Assembly: GCA_947476485.1 (NCBI GenBank)
Contig: CANJQU010000014.1
Location: forward strand, 1-62,748
DNA from: Chitinophagaceae bacterium
GTDB lineage: Bacteria > Bacteroidota > Bacteroidia > Chitinophagales > Chitinophagaceae
DNA: 62,748 nt
Direction of reading: 5' to 3'
Part shown: positions 17,267 through 26,202 of the stretch, piece after piece
Layout of the letters: the number at the start of each line of letters is the position of its first letter
Numbering within the stretch: the first letter of the stretch is position 1
Translations under genes and position numbers: made by a program
The notes under the pieces: model-generated
What the model saw: the letters and a program-made list of their open reading frames with translations, nothing else
Told to the model about the DNA's origin: nothing
Databases searched by the model: none

Positions 17267-17983
17267 ATGAAAAAACTGATCCTCGCTTTATTAGTAGCTG
17301 CGGGAACTTTCGCAACAGCTAACGCCCAGGAACCAAAAAGTATCTTATTGTATGGCGATGTAAACCTGTCATCTGTACGGGAAGCATCGTTAATGAAAAT
17401 CACAGACTGGGATGCATCTCCTGGTATTGGTTATCAGTTTAACCACAACTGGACTTTAGGTCTGGCAATAAGCTGGGGACAGCATGCAACTAAGGACAGC
17501 GCTGGTGTTAAGAACACTGACAACCTGTACAGGGTAGGCCCGTTTGCACGTTATTCTCATTATATCCGCAAGAGCGAAACTTTCTTCTGGTTTGGCCAGT
17601 TCGATTTTGATTACGCTGGCGGTTACCATACTAACGAAGGTAATCCAGCTACCAACAAGCACAACGGTGTATATGTAGGCTTCTATCCTGCATTAGGTGT
17701 CAATTTCGGCCGTGGTGTTTGCATGAATTTTTCGATCGGTGGTCTTAACTATAGCACTGACAAAATTCAGAACGCTACTTACAGCACTAACACATTCAAT
17801 CTGACTTTCGGTCATACAATGAATTTTGGTATCAGCAAAAATTTCAATTGCGGTCACAAAATGCATAGCCACCACGAGCCAGGTGATGAAGTTCACCGCA
17901 GGAAAGCAGATCGCATGGAAGATGAAGATGATGCTGCTCCAAAAGCAAAGAAGAAACAAAGGAACAGGGACGAAGATGAGTGA
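17267..17983 (+). CDS. Outer-membrane beta-barrel protein with charged C-terminal tail
   Basis: A 238-residue protein with a signal peptide (MKKLILALLVAAGTFATANA, then QE). The body is a small beta-barrel with alternating polar/aromatic strands (GIGYQFNHNWTLGLAISWG, FFWFGQFDFDYAGGY, VGFYPALGVNFGRGVCMNFS). The barrel appears to end at HTMNFGISKNF, where small OMPs normally stop. Here some 40 more residues follow, rich in His, Asp, Glu, Lys and Arg (KMHSHHEPGDEVHRRK to RNRDEDE). No enzyme motif is seen. A good promoter and terminator flank it as a single-gene unit. Confidence 0.85.
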   Translation: MKKLILALLVAAGTFATANAQEPKSILLYGDVNLSSVREASLMKITDWDASPGIGYQFNHNWTLGLAISWGQHATKDSAGVKNTDNLYRVGPFARYSHYIRKSETFFWFGQFDFDYAGGYHTNEGNPATNKHNGVYVGFYPALGVNFGRGVCMNFSIGGLNYSTDKIQNATYSTNTFNLTFGHTMNFGISKNFNCGHKMHSHHEPGDEVHRRKADRMEDEDDAAPKAKKKQRNRDEDE

Positions 17984-18010
17984 TAACATTCTTGTCTGAT
18001 AAATATTGAA

Positions 18011-18043
18011 CAACCCCTGGCTATGCCGGGGGTTGTTTGTTTT
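18011..18043 (+). terminator. Intrinsic terminator after the 17267 gene
   Basis: An 11-pair stem (CAACCCCTGGC against GCCGGGGGTTG, one T-G wobble) with a TAT loop is followed by a T-rich run. It lies 28 bases after the stop codon. Confidence 0.8.
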
Positions 18044-18056
18044 GGGACATTATTCG

Positions 18057-18082
18057 GAAACGTTGCAACAGCAATGTCTCTA
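18057..18082. repeat. Degenerate copy of the GAGACG palindrome
   Basis: GAAACGTTGC and GCAATGTCTC form arms that match at 8 of 10 positions around AACA, followed by TAC. It resembles the complete palindrome at 45269 and the copies near 42431. Confidence 0.45.
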
Positions 18083-18177
18083 CCCGGGACGATAAAGGGC
18101 GCTTATTCTGCTTTTATTTTCCCATGATGTAATTTTTCAGTGGATTTTACCGTTTATTTTGTTAGTTTGCTGATAAT

Positions 18178-18822
18178 ATGAAGACCTGTCTTACTCTTTT
18201 ACTCTCTGTTTTCGCCATCACGGTATGGGCGCAACATGACACTACCTCCAAAGGCGCTGGTACTCAGGCATACTATGAGAAGGGATCAATAACACCATCA
18301 ATATCCTTCGGCTTTATTGATGCTTACCGGACCAATTATTCCCTGCCTGCAGGTTTCATTAAGAACAACACCTCGGGGTTTGTTCCTATCTATTTTAAGG
18401 CAGAATATGGCTTGACCCGGAACATAGGCCTGGCAGCAACGCTTTGCTATGATGCTTTTATATACAATTTCAGCCAGCAGTATGCAGGTAATAACGGACC
18501 GTTTTTACGCAACAGAACAAATGCTTTTCGATCGTTCAGTGGCGGGGTGGCAGCGTACTACCACCTCGGCAATGTGATAAAGGTGAAAAGGCTGGATCCA
18601 TTTGTTGGTATCGGGCTCTCGATTAATAACATCCGTCACAACGGATATCCGCAGGGCGACAGCCTGGCTATAAGAAACGACCGTACAACAGACCTGACGC
18701 TAAAAGTGGGTGCACGCTACTACATCTCCCACAAATTCAGCCTTTATGGCGATGCCGGATATGATAATCATACAATATTCAGTTTAGGATTTTCGTGCCG
18801 CTTCCTGCCCCGTAAGAAATAA
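18178..18822 (+). CDS. Small outer-membrane beta-barrel protein
   Basis: A 214-residue protein with a signal peptide (MKTCLTLLLSVFAITVWAQ). Amphipathic strands are typical of OmpW/opacity-type barrels (SITPSISFGFIDAY, PIYFKAEYGLTRNIGLAATL, LKVGARYYISHKFSLYGDAG). It ends in IFSLGFSCRFLPRKK, a standard barrel-closing strand. No specific function can be read. It converges on the DUF922 gene with a 12-base gap. Confidence 0.8.
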   Translation: MKTCLTLLLSVFAITVWAQHDTTSKGAGTQAYYEKGSITPSISFGFIDAYRTNYSLPAGFIKNNTSGFVPIYFKAEYGLTRNIGLAATLCYDAFIYNFSQQYAGNNGPFLRNRTNAFRSFSGGVAAYYHLGNVIKVKRLDPFVGIGLSINNIRHNGYPQGDSLAIRNDRTTDLTLKVGARYYISHKFSLYGDAGYDNHTIFSLGFSCRFLPRKK

Positions 18823-18834
18823 CAATCAAGCTTT

Positions 18835-19446
18835 TTATAATTGGGCCGACATCATTTCACTCCAGCGTTTTTGCTGCGTGAAGTTTGTGCCATGTACTGT
18901 TTCCTGCTCATAAGCCTGTTGCCTGTTTTCATATTCGCGGCTTACCTCGTCATATATGTTCATCAGGGCCGTGCGAACATCGGCAGCGCTAAAATCGAAC
19001 AGCTCCATGCGGGCTCTGAGCTTGCGGGTGTATATCTCGCACAGGTCAAAATGCCCTTGTTCATGCACAAGTATTTCGGGCATTTTAGCGTCTGGCCGTA
19101 CCCACGATTTCGAGGTATAGAAGGTGTTGTATACAACAACCTTTGGTTTACCACCGGGACAATCCGTTTTGGTCCGGAAGCCGATTCCGCAATGTGTAGC
19201 AGCCGCGCTTCGTTCCGTTTCCGGCTGAACATTGCCCTTGAAGTCGTCCCACGACAACCTGCTGTGCTCGTTCCACTGAAACTCAGCAGCCGTACTGGTG
19301 ACAGCTACTGCTTCGGCAGCCTTTACAGTTGCGCCTTCTTTGGCATCCTTAGCGGACGCGATAGTAGCTTGCGCACAAATAAAAAAAACAAGAAAAATAG
19401 CATATACACCCCCACTCCTTACGGCACAAACCATTTTATGCTGCAT
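18835..19446 (-). CDS. DUF922-like predicted secreted zinc protease
   Basis: The 203-residue product has a hydrophobic export segment (GGVYAIFLVFFICAQATIASA) and then a domain with FQWNEHSRLSWDDFKG and VVVYNTFYTSKSWVR. A metal-binding HExxH motif follows at 128-132 (ILVHEQGHFDLCEIYTRKLR). This arrangement matches DUF922, whose members are predicted Zn-dependent secreted proteases, though activity is largely unproven. The additional His or Glu ligand would be in the helix after the motif. It is a single minus-strand gene between plus-strand envelope genes. Confidence 0.75.
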   Translation of the reverse strand: MQHKMVCAVRSGGVYAIFLVFFICAQATIASAKDAKEGATVKAAEAVAVTSTAAEFQWNEHSRLSWDDFKGNVQPETERSAAATHCGIGFRTKTDCPGGKPKVVVYNTFYTSKSWVRPDAKMPEILVHEQGHFDLCEIYTRKLRARMELFDFSAADVRTALMNIYDEVSREYENRQQAYEQETVHGTNFTQQKRWSEMMSAQL

Positions 19447-19576
19447 TTGAAAAGAATAAATTTTAATTGATAACTAAAGTTACGCAAATAACATACCAAA
19501 AACATTTGTCATCGAAAATTTTACAAACTGTGGAGTGTCCGCAATATATCACTTTAGTATCCGTTAGCCTGGTAAT

Positions 19577-20287
19577 ATGAAACCTATCCTTGTAACGTTA
19601 TTATCCTTCATCGTCTGTAATTGCCGGGCGCAAAACATTCTTGGTTTCAAAGCAGGTGTTGGCTTTTCCCCTACTTATTTGAAAGCAATAGTACCAACCC
19701 CAGGATGCGAAGGTTACTATTTGCGAAAACTATCTGATCGTCTTGCAGTGGGTGCAGCAATGAGGATTGAGAGATATTCGTTCACAAAAAAAATAGCTGA
19801 TCTTGGCAGTACACCCTTTTTAGAAGCATTGAGCGTGAATCAAAAAAGTACCTATTTATACCTTTCTCCAAAAACAGAGATCGCTATCGGAAGACGACAA
19901 AATATAAAGGCGGCCCTTTCTTTCGGAGCAGGCAAATTACTTGGTGGCAAGCAAACAACTGTGCTTGGCTCCACCACTACAACACATGGCAACCCGCTTA
20001 CTGGCAACAATCCTTACTCGTACCTGGCAAGTACTAAAGAAAACACGGAAAATAGCATTTCCAACCTGATACTCGGGTTCCAGTTTAGCCTTAGCGAGTG
20101 CTTTGCTGCTAAAGGGCGCTATCGCTACTCCCTTTTCGAGGAGTTTAGTTTTATACCCGGCTATGTGAGCAAGCCTCAGGGCCACATAAATTATGCCCTT
20201 AACCGCAAGGAACTATTTATCAGGACAACTTACCTGTCGTGTGGCATTTGCATTGCCTATAAATACAAGCATTTAAAGGTCAGGTAG
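19577..20287 (+). CDS. Outer-membrane beta-barrel protein
   Basis: A 236-residue product with a signal peptide (MKPILVTLLSFIVCNCRAQ; its cysteines do not form a clean lipobox). Barrel strands include NILGFKAGVGFSP, AVGAAMRIERYSF, IKAALSFGAGKLLGG and NLILGFQFSLSECF. It closes with CGICIAYKYKHLKVR. It looks like a transport-inert small barrel of the porin_OMP_b-brl type. No partner genes suggest a role. Confidence 0.75.
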   Translation: MKPILVTLLSFIVCNCRAQNILGFKAGVGFSPTYLKAIVPTPGCEGYYLRKLSDRLAVGAAMRIERYSFTKKIADLGSTPFLEALSVNQKSTYLYLSPKTEIAIGRRQNIKAALSFGAGKLLGGKQTTVLGSTTTTHGNPLTGNNPYSYLASTKENTENSISNLILGFQFSLSECFAAKGRYRYSLFEEFSFIPGYVSKPQGHINYALNRKELFIRTTYLSCGICIAYKYKHLKVR

Positions 20288-20376
20288 AGAAAGAAGACCG
20301 TGATGTTACATAGGGCGATTAATACGCCCCTCCAATATTATCCATTTCAGTTAACTTTACCTTTCTTAAAAACTGC

Positions 20377-21138
20377 ATGGAATTACCAAAGGGTAAAAAA
20401 ATTTATTTCGCTTCCGATTTTCATTTGGGTATACCCGACCGCGCCAGCAGCATAGCACGCGAGCGGCGCATATGTCAATGGCTGGATGAGATAAAGGCAG
20501 ATGCTGCGATACTATACCTGGTAGGCGATCTCTTTGATACCTGGTTCGAGTACAAGAATGTGATACCTAAGGGGCACAACCGCTTCATGGGCAAGCTGGC
20601 AGAGCTTAGCGACGGCGGCATGCAGATAGAAGCCTTTACCGGCAATCACGATATATGGATGATGGGTTACTTCAAAGAAGAGCTTAACATCCCTGTGCAT
20701 TACGAACCGATCACAAGGGAATTCAACGGCAAGAAGTTGTTCATTGGCCACGGTGATGGTCTCGGGCCAGGCGACCATGGTTATAAATTTCTGAAAAAAG
20801 TGCTGAGCAGCTCTGTCTTACAATGGATGTACCGCCGTCTGCACCCGGATACGGGAGTAGGCATTGCAAGCTGGTTCAGCAAGTTGGGCCCTAAACATGC
20901 CGATGCGCCGGAAAAAAAATTCCTTGGTCCGGAGAAAGAAATGCTGGTGAAGTTTTGCCTCGATAAGCTCAATCATGAACATTTCGACTACTTTATTTTT
21001 GGCCACCGGCATATCGCCATTGAGTACCCATTGCCCCAAAACAGCCTGTACGTGAACCTTGGCGACTGGATACGGTATGACAGTTATGCAGTGTTTGACG
21101 GAGAGAAGCTCGAGCTGAAATTCTATAAGCAACCCTGA
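20377..21138 (+). CDS. lpxH: UDP-2,3-diacylglucosamine diphosphatase (LpxH-type)
   Basis: This calcineurin-like phosphoesterase would hydrolyse UDP-2,3-diacylglucosamine to lipid X, the fourth step of lipid A synthesis at the inner membrane face. The 253-residue product has all metal motifs: SDFHLG (D14, H16), GDLFD (D50), GNHD (N89, H90), GHGDG (123-127) and GHRH (about 210-213). It also has the Arg/Tyr-rich insert (LQWMYRRLHPDTGVGIASWF) that contacts lipid in LpxH. Related Bacteroidota phosphoesterases exist, so LpxH-like is the safer reading, but the full motif set favours true LpxH. Confidence 0.85.
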   Translation: MELPKGKKIYFASDFHLGIPDRASSIARERRICQWLDEIKADAAILYLVGDLFDTWFEYKNVIPKGHNRFMGKLAELSDGGMQIEAFTGNHDIWMMGYFKEELNIPVHYEPITREFNGKKLFIGHGDGLGPGDHGYKFLKKVLSSSVLQWMYRRLHPDTGVGIASWFSKLGPKHADAPEKKFLGPEKEMLVKFCLDKLNHEHFDYFIFGHRHIAIEYPLPQNSLYVNLGDWIRYDSYAVFDGEKLELKFYKQP

Positions 21139-21279
21139 TCCCTGATGAATACCACGCATTAGCTGTGGCAGCAACCCCCGGGGCCGTAAATTGATTTTTG
21201 TTCGTTTGCGTTAATTACACAGGAAATGTGTTTTCCCGTGACATTAATGTCTATGGGTCTGAGAAATGCCTATTTAATT

Positions 21280-21287
21280 TATATTTG
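21280..21287 (+). promoter_or_regulatory. Promoter -7 element of the arylsulfotransferase-like gene
   Basis: TATATTTG matches TAnnTTTG exactly and ends 13 bases before the ATG at 21301. This also argues against the upstream in-frame start at 21226. Confidence 0.65.
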
Positions 21288-21300
21288 CTATCCCGAAACC

Positions 21301-22791
21301 ATGCGTAAACTTTTTGTCCTTTTCCTTTTATTTCTTAGCTCATATAACCAGCTAAGTGCACAGCTATTCCCGCGGGAAGGGTATAAGCTCTGCTACCGGC
21401 TCATTGGTTTTCAATTCCCTGTTCCTGCCGGAACTGTAAAGAACAAGATCGAAATAGCCAAGGGCACGCACACTACTGAAAGCACATTTGAACAGAACAT
21501 TGCGAAGTCAATAACGATCACGGATCACAAGATCATTACCGAAGTACCTTCTTTCGGAACACCATACACATGGCGCGTCGTTTCTTATAATGCTGCCAAT
21601 GCTGTGGCAAAAAGTGAGTTTCATCATTTCAGTGTGAAGATGACCGCAGATGTAGATCCGGCCATGACCCGGCTAAGGGTGATCAAAAATGCGGAAACAT
21701 ACAAAGACGCCTATGTATTCATCGACGGCAACAGGGTGCTCTATGATATGAAAGGCAACCCGGTATGGTTCCTGCCTGGTACCGAGCAGACGGATAACAA
21801 AAGTGTTGCATCGCGCGACATGAAGCTCACCCCTCGCGGCACTATTACTTTCTTTACCGGCAGCCATCCCTACGAGATCAACTATAACGGCAGCATACTG
21901 TGGCAATATACCAACCGCGAACCGGCTGTAATGCACCATGAGTTTACTCACCTTGCTAATGGCCACTATATGGGATTGGTATACGAAGATCGCACCGGGC
22001 AATCGCAGCCCGTGATCCAGGACAGTATCCGGCAATATATTTATGACAGCGCAGGCTTTTTCCGCAGCAGGCGGTACAGCAACATCATGGAATTCGATGA
22101 GCATTCGCGGCCGGTTTGGCAATGGAATGGCCTGCAGTATGAAAATGGATCAGACTTGCGCCTGCGCCGGACTGTTGACTGCAACCCGCTGGACTATGAC
22201 CTGCACGAAAATTCATTTTTTTTCGATGAAAAAAATAAGATCATCTATATGAGCGTCAGGAACTTAAGCCGCATCATTAAGATAAAATACCCCGAAGGAA
22301 AGGTACTGGCTACATACGGAACCGTATACAAGCCTGGTACCACGCATATGGAAAACAGCCTGTTTTGTGGCCAGCATTCCTGCAAGCTTTCCAAAAATGG
22401 TTATCTGTACCTGTTCAACAACAACTCATGTACTACATCATTGCCAACCATTGTCAAGTTGCAGGAACCAGGCCCTGGAAAAACTGAGCTGAAAAAAATA
22501 TGGGAATACCAATGTACTGTTGAGCCGCAGGATGCCGCGGCCATTGGAAATACACGCTTTGTTTCCGGGGGGTCGGTTACTGAACTCCCCGATCAGACCA
22601 TGCTGGTAATGATGGGTTTACCTTATCCGAAAGTTTTTATAGTGAACAACGATAAAAAAGTGTTGTGGAGCGCAGTTCCGGAAAGATATGATCCCATAGC
22701 AAAAAAATGGACATATACCGACCAGTATCGCGCTTGCCTGATCACCAGCCGCAAAGATCTGGAACAGCTTATATGGAACTCGGAAAAATAA
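21301..22791 (+). CDS. Arylsulfotransferase (ASST)-like secreted protein
   Basis: The ATG at 21301 gives a signal peptide (MRKLFVLFLLFLSSYNQLSA, then Q) and sits just after a promoter element. The 496-residue product is a beta-propeller resembling the ASST family: repeated blade strands (DAYVFIDGNRVLYDMKGNPV, VWFLPG), the HHEFTHLANGHYMG strand, and GQHSCKLSKNGYLYLFNNNS, which aligns with the region carrying the catalytic histidine in ASST proteins. ASST enzymes move sulfate from one phenol to another in the periplasm. There is no adjacent DsbA/B pair and no sulfatase neighbour, so the substrate is unknown. Confidence 0.75.
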   Translation: MRKLFVLFLLFLSSYNQLSAQLFPREGYKLCYRLIGFQFPVPAGTVKNKIEIAKGTHTTESTFEQNIAKSITITDHKIITEVPSFGTPYTWRVVSYNAANAVAKSEFHHFSVKMTADVDPAMTRLRVIKNAETYKDAYVFIDGNRVLYDMKGNPVWFLPGTEQTDNKSVASRDMKLTPRGTITFFTGSHPYEINYNGSILWQYTNREPAVMHHEFTHLANGHYMGLVYEDRTGQSQPVIQDSIRQYIYDSAGFFRSRRYSNIMEFDEHSRPVWQWNGLQYENGSDLRLRRTVDCNPLDYDLHENSFFFDEKNKIIYMSVRNLSRIIKIKYPEGKVLATYGTVYKPGTTHMENSLFCGQHSCKLSKNGYLYLFNNNSCTTSLPTIVKLQEPGPGKTELKKIWEYQCTVEPQDAAAIGNTRFVSGGSVTELPDQTMLVMMGLPYPKVFIVNNDKKVLWSAVPERYDPIAKKWTYTDQYRACLITSRKDLEQLIWNSEK

Positions 22792-22979
22792 TTTTTGCAG
22801 AAAAAATCACCAGATAACAACTAAATACTTTCTACTTTTGACATCCCTTTTATCCGGTGCATGAGTGGAATCAGAATGAATGCGAAATCCCCAGGTAGTA
22901 TTATGAAGCTTGAAAAAAGAGGTTTGTTAACTATATCAAATAACAGGACAAGTCCCGCATGTGTGGGACTGGGATTTTT

Positions 22980-23492
22980 ATGCAACGGACAATAGTATTG
23001 ATAAGGCATGCCAAAAGCAGTTGGGCGAATCCGCTGCAGAGCGACTTTGAGCGGCCACTGAACGACCGGGGAAAAGAGGAAGCGCCTGCAATGGGCGAAA
23101 AGCTGAAAAAGCTGAATGTGATCCCCGACCTGATAGTGGCCAGCAGCGCCAAAAGAACACGGCAAACAGCCAAACGTGTGGCGAAGGAAGTAGGCTATGA
23201 TGCGGATAATATCAGATGGGAAGAAAAATTGTATCATTGCATACCCTCGGTTTTTGAGGAAGTGATACATGATCTTAAGGATTCAGTGAAAACTGTTTTT
23301 ATCGTGGCACACAATCCGGGGATCACAGAATTCGTTAACCAGTTGTCGGATCAGTTCAGAATAGATAATATGCCTACCTGCGGCGTAGTAGCAGCAAAAA
23401 CAGAAGAAGCACACTGGAATAATTTTTCCACAGCAAAAAGAGAAGTAATTTTATTTGATTATCCGGGAAGCGAGGCGAACCGAAAGAAATAA
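22980..23492 (+). CDS. SixA-like histidine phosphatase
   Basis: A 170-residue histidine phosphatase. The phosphohistidine loop is LIRHAKSSW, with R and H as catalytic residues. SSAKRTRQTAK and the second catalytic histidine in VAHNPGITEFVNQLSD complete the core. Minimal single-domain members like this include SixA, which dephosphorylates phosphohistidine proteins. The start at 22980 (MQRTIVLIRH) is preferred over a start 21 bases earlier. It is ten bases upstream of the kinase/RapZ-C fusion gene and likely co-transcribed with it. Confidence 0.88.
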   Translation: MQRTIVLIRHAKSSWANPLQSDFERPLNDRGKEEAPAMGEKLKKLNVIPDLIVASSAKRTRQTAKRVAKEVGYDADNIRWEEKLYHCIPSVFEEVIHDLKDSVKTVFIVAHNPGITEFVNQLSDQFRIDNMPTCGVVAAKTEEAHWNNFSTAKREVILFDYPGSEANRKK

Positions 23493-23502
23493 CCAGAGGT
23501 AA

Positions 23503-24984
23503 ATGATAACACACAATAAATCCATAGTACAGATCACAGGCATTTTAGAGAAGCTGTTTGAAGAGCACTTTGAAAAGAAGGCAGAAACCATTGAAGCGCT
23601 TGCTGTTTCTGGTTCCGACCGACGTTATTACCGCCTTACAGCCGGAAAAACCTCTGTAATAGGCACCTACAATACCAATGTTGCTGAAAACAATACCTAC
23701 TTCTATTTCACTGAGTTGTTTCGCAAGCACCAGATTAATGTGCCAGAAGTATATAAGACGAGTAAAGACCGCCGCTCATATCTGCAGCAAGACTTGGGTA
23801 AGACATCTTTGTTCGACCTGGTGACAAAAGAGGGCTACACAGAACCCGTTCGCAAACTATACCACAAAGCCCTGGCACAACTCGCCAAGGTGCAGTGGAT
23901 AGCAGGGCGCGATGCCGACTATAAACAATGCTTCGCTTCCCGCCAGTTTGACGAGAAAGCGATCATGGCTGATCTGCTTTACTTCAAATACTACTTTGCA
24001 GACCTGCAGAACATTCCATATGACCGTTCGCTGCTGATGAGTGAGATGGAGTTGCTCAGCAAAGACCTGGGTCGTGTGCAGCCGCAAACATTCATGTATC
24101 GCGACTTCCAGAGCCGCAATATAATGGTGCATGAAAATAAGATCTACTTCATAGACTTCCAGGGCGGCATGCAGGGCCCACCTCAGTACGACATAGCATC
24201 GCTGCTGTGGCAGGCACGGGCCCAGTTGCCCGGTGCCTGGAAAGAAGACCTGCTCAATGGATATATCAGCAGCCTCAACGACCTGCACGTATCGCGTATG
24301 GACGAGATACACTTCAGGCGCGGGTATGTACAGTTTGTACTGGTGCGTTTGTTGCAGGTGCTCGGCTCTTATGGTTTCCGTGGCCTGCTCCAGCACAAGG
24401 CCCATTTTATTACCAGCATTGGCCCTGCGCTTAAAAACCTGCAGCTTTTTCTTTCAGATCACCCGCAGACTCCATCTTATCCCGAGCTACGTTCTTTGCT
24501 CGAGAAATTGTCCTCACCGGAAATGCAGGATAGGTATACGACTGTGTCCAGTGCGGAGAAGCCCAAACTGGAAGTTCAGATCAGTAGTTTCTCTTACAAG
24601 ACCGGTATGCCAAAGCCCAACTCACACGGGGGCGGCTACATTTTCGATTGCAGGGGTCTCTTAAACCCTGGCAGATATGCAGCCTACAAATTCCTGACCG
24701 GAGAGGATGAAATGGTACGCCAGTTCCTGGAGCGCGAAACAAGAATGCCGGACTTTATGAACTATGTCTATTCACTGGTGTCCATCAATGTGGATGATTA
24801 TATAGCACGGGGGTTTGAGCAGTTGAGTGTGGCATTTGGTTGCACTGGCGGCCAGCACCGTTCGGTATATGCAGCAAACCAACTGGCAGCATATCTCAAA
24901 ACGAGATATAATCTTGAAGTTTCTGTGGTACACTCCAACGAGAAAAAATGGTTAAGGCAGGAAGAAACCTCGGAATCGGCTTAG
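23503..24984 (+). CDS. Anomeric sugar kinase-like (AmgK) / RapZ C-domain fusion
   Basis: The 493-residue product joins two domains. Residues 1 to ~330 form an APH-type phosphotransferase close to AmgK/YihE-like sugar kinases. The catalytic loop is YRDFQSRNIM (D201, N206) and the metal motif IDFQGGMQGPPQYDIASLL (D218). AmgK phosphorylates the anomeric carbon of MurNAc/GlcNAc during wall recycling. Residues ~353-493 match the C-terminal domain of RapZ (FSYKTGMP, IFDCRGLLNPG, FGCTGGQHRSVYAANQLA), which in E. coli binds glucosamine-6-phosphate. The RapZ N-terminal P-loop ATPase is absent. A sugar kinase tied to an amino-sugar sensor is an inference. No MurU partner lies next to it. Confidence 0.85.
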   Translation: MITHNKSIVQITGILEKLFEEHFEKKAETIEALAVSGSDRRYYRLTAGKTSVIGTYNTNVAENNTYFYFTELFRKHQINVPEVYKTSKDRRSYLQQDLGKTSLFDLVTKEGYTEPVRKLYHKALAQLAKVQWIAGRDADYKQCFASRQFDEKAIMADLLYFKYYFADLQNIPYDRSLLMSEMELLSKDLGRVQPQTFMYRDFQSRNIMVHENKIYFIDFQGGMQGPPQYDIASLLWQARAQLPGAWKEDLLNGYISSLNDLHVSRMDEIHFRRGYVQFVLVRLLQVLGSYGFRGLLQHKAHFITSIGPALKNLQLFLSDHPQTPSYPELRSLLEKLSSPEMQDRYTTVSSAEKPKLEVQISSFSYKTGMPKPNSHGGGYIFDCRGLLNPGRYAAYKFLTGEDEMVRQFLERETRMPDFMNYVYSLVSINVDDYIARGFEQLSVAFGCTGGQHRSVYAANQLAAYLKTRYNLEVSVVHSNEKKWLRQEETSESA

Positions 24985-25005
24985 TGTCGGGAGCTTTAGA
25001 ATTGC

Positions 25006-25377
25006 TTACCACAGTCCGTTCCATGAGCAGATGCCTACCCATTCTCCTGATTGAGTCTCCGGGCTCTCCTGATCGTAGGGGAATTTCACTTTTGGGACGG
25101 CAGGTATACCTCTGAGCACTATTGGCGTAGCCCGGTCCTTTTCATAGTCAGGCTGATATTCAGGCCCGTGTGGCGGCAAGGGATAGGTGGTGTTATGCTC
25201 CGCTACGGGCTGCCCGCACACTGTGTACCCAATATCGTTTTTACACACCTTGAAATTCCATACGACCGTGTCCTTTGCAGCCTTCTTCCGCACCGCAATA
25301 CTGGCCGATGGCCTTTTTCCCATCGCATCAACATAAATGAGACTTAGTATAGTAGCCGCTATCAATATCTTTTGCAT
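25006..25377 (-). CDS. Small secreted protein, NFKVCK family member 1
   Basis: A 123-residue protein with a signal peptide (MQKILIAATILSLIYVDAMG). The mature part contains WNFKVCKNDIGYTVCGQP followed by AEHNTTYP. The next gene has ENFKVCKGNSGYYICCQTPE with ENNSTHP, so the two share the pattern NFKVCKxxxGYxxCxQ and are paralogues. No known domain is recognised. The conserved cysteines suggest a disulfide in an exported product. The ATG at 25377 is preferred over a TTG seven codons earlier. Confidence 0.7.
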   Translation of the reverse strand: MQKILIAATILSLIYVDAMGKRPSASIAVRKKAAKDTVVWNFKVCKNDIGYTVCGQPVAEHNTTYPLPPHGPEYQPDYEKDRATPIVLRGIPAVPKVKFPYDQESPETQSGEWVGICSWNGLW

Positions 25378-25524
25378 CGTTCGTGTTTTATACTCCAATT
25401 ATTAGAATCCGTTTTGCAAATCTATGAAACGCAGGCCTTTTTTGTGCTAAAACAAGAACGCCACTGGAATATAATTCCACGGCGTCCTTTCATTTAACCA
25501 CTAAAATATACATTATACTATATA

Positions 25525-26061
25525 CTATTGCCCGGTTACTACGTTCACATTACGCTGATTGTTTCTTTCGGGACCATCATTTTCAGGGCTTGGGCAACCG
25601 TCCCATGGGGCGCGGGTCAGTTTGGCTACATTGTCACCGCCATAGCACACTTTCATTTTACCTTTAGGGTTATTGTAATACCCTTCATAGGAGCTGGCTG
25701 CATTTGCGCTATACTGAGCGCCGGATTGTGACACAGGCGCCACGAACTTTGTCGCCGAGTTCTGGTACTGCTGTTCCTCATTATCATAATCCCTGAATTG
25801 GTTTACCACTACGGTTGTTCCGCGGGGATGGGTGCTATTGTTCTCCTCTGGAGTCTGACAGCAAATATAATAGCCGGAATTACCCTTGCATACTTTGAAA
25901 TTTTCCGCATACTTGGTTTTATAACAGGATATGCTATTGTCTGATGACTTCCTGCAAACGCGATCCTGAGTTATACCACAGTTCTTTTTGCTGCTTGTCT
26001 GGGCTTCTGCACTGCAATAAACAAATCCGCTCACTGCCAGTGCTATTAGTATCTTTTTCAT
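25525..26061 (-). CDS. Small cysteine-rich secreted protein, NFKVCK family member 2
   Basis: A 178-residue protein with a signal peptide (MKKILIALAVSGFVYCSAEA, then Q). It holds about nine cysteines in the mature part: NCGITQDRVC, SISCYKTKYAENFKVCK, YYICCQ, KMKVCYGGD and WDGCPSPEND. The central segment is shared with the neighbour at 25006. The C-terminal third is rich in Asn, Gln and Tyr. It may be a small disulfide-stabilised secreted factor; no homologous family is recognised. The intergenic gap to 25006 is about 150 bases on the same strand. Confidence 0.72.
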   Translation of the reverse strand: MKKILIALAVSGFVYCSAEAQTSSKKNCGITQDRVCRKSSDNSISCYKTKYAENFKVCKGNSGYYICCQTPEENNSTHPRGTTVVVNQFRDYDNEEQQYQNSATKFVAPVSQSGAQYSANAASSYEGYYNNPKGKMKVCYGGDNVAKLTRAPWDGCPSPENDGPERNNQRNVNVVTGQ

Positions 26062-26202
26062 GATCTTCTGTTTTTTTGTTCACAATGCTTGTTCATCCCT
26101 ATTGTATACAAAACCGTACCCTCAGCACGTTAACGGAAATATAAAGATCGCATGATGAAAAAATTACAGCCTGATATTATATGGATCAAGGCTTTATGTC
26201 GC

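Noticed and set aside
24207-24664. Overlapping plus-strand frames inside the kinase/RapZ-C gene
   Set aside because: They are out of frame with a strongly supported gene and rich in Arg/Cys/Trp, typical of shadows.
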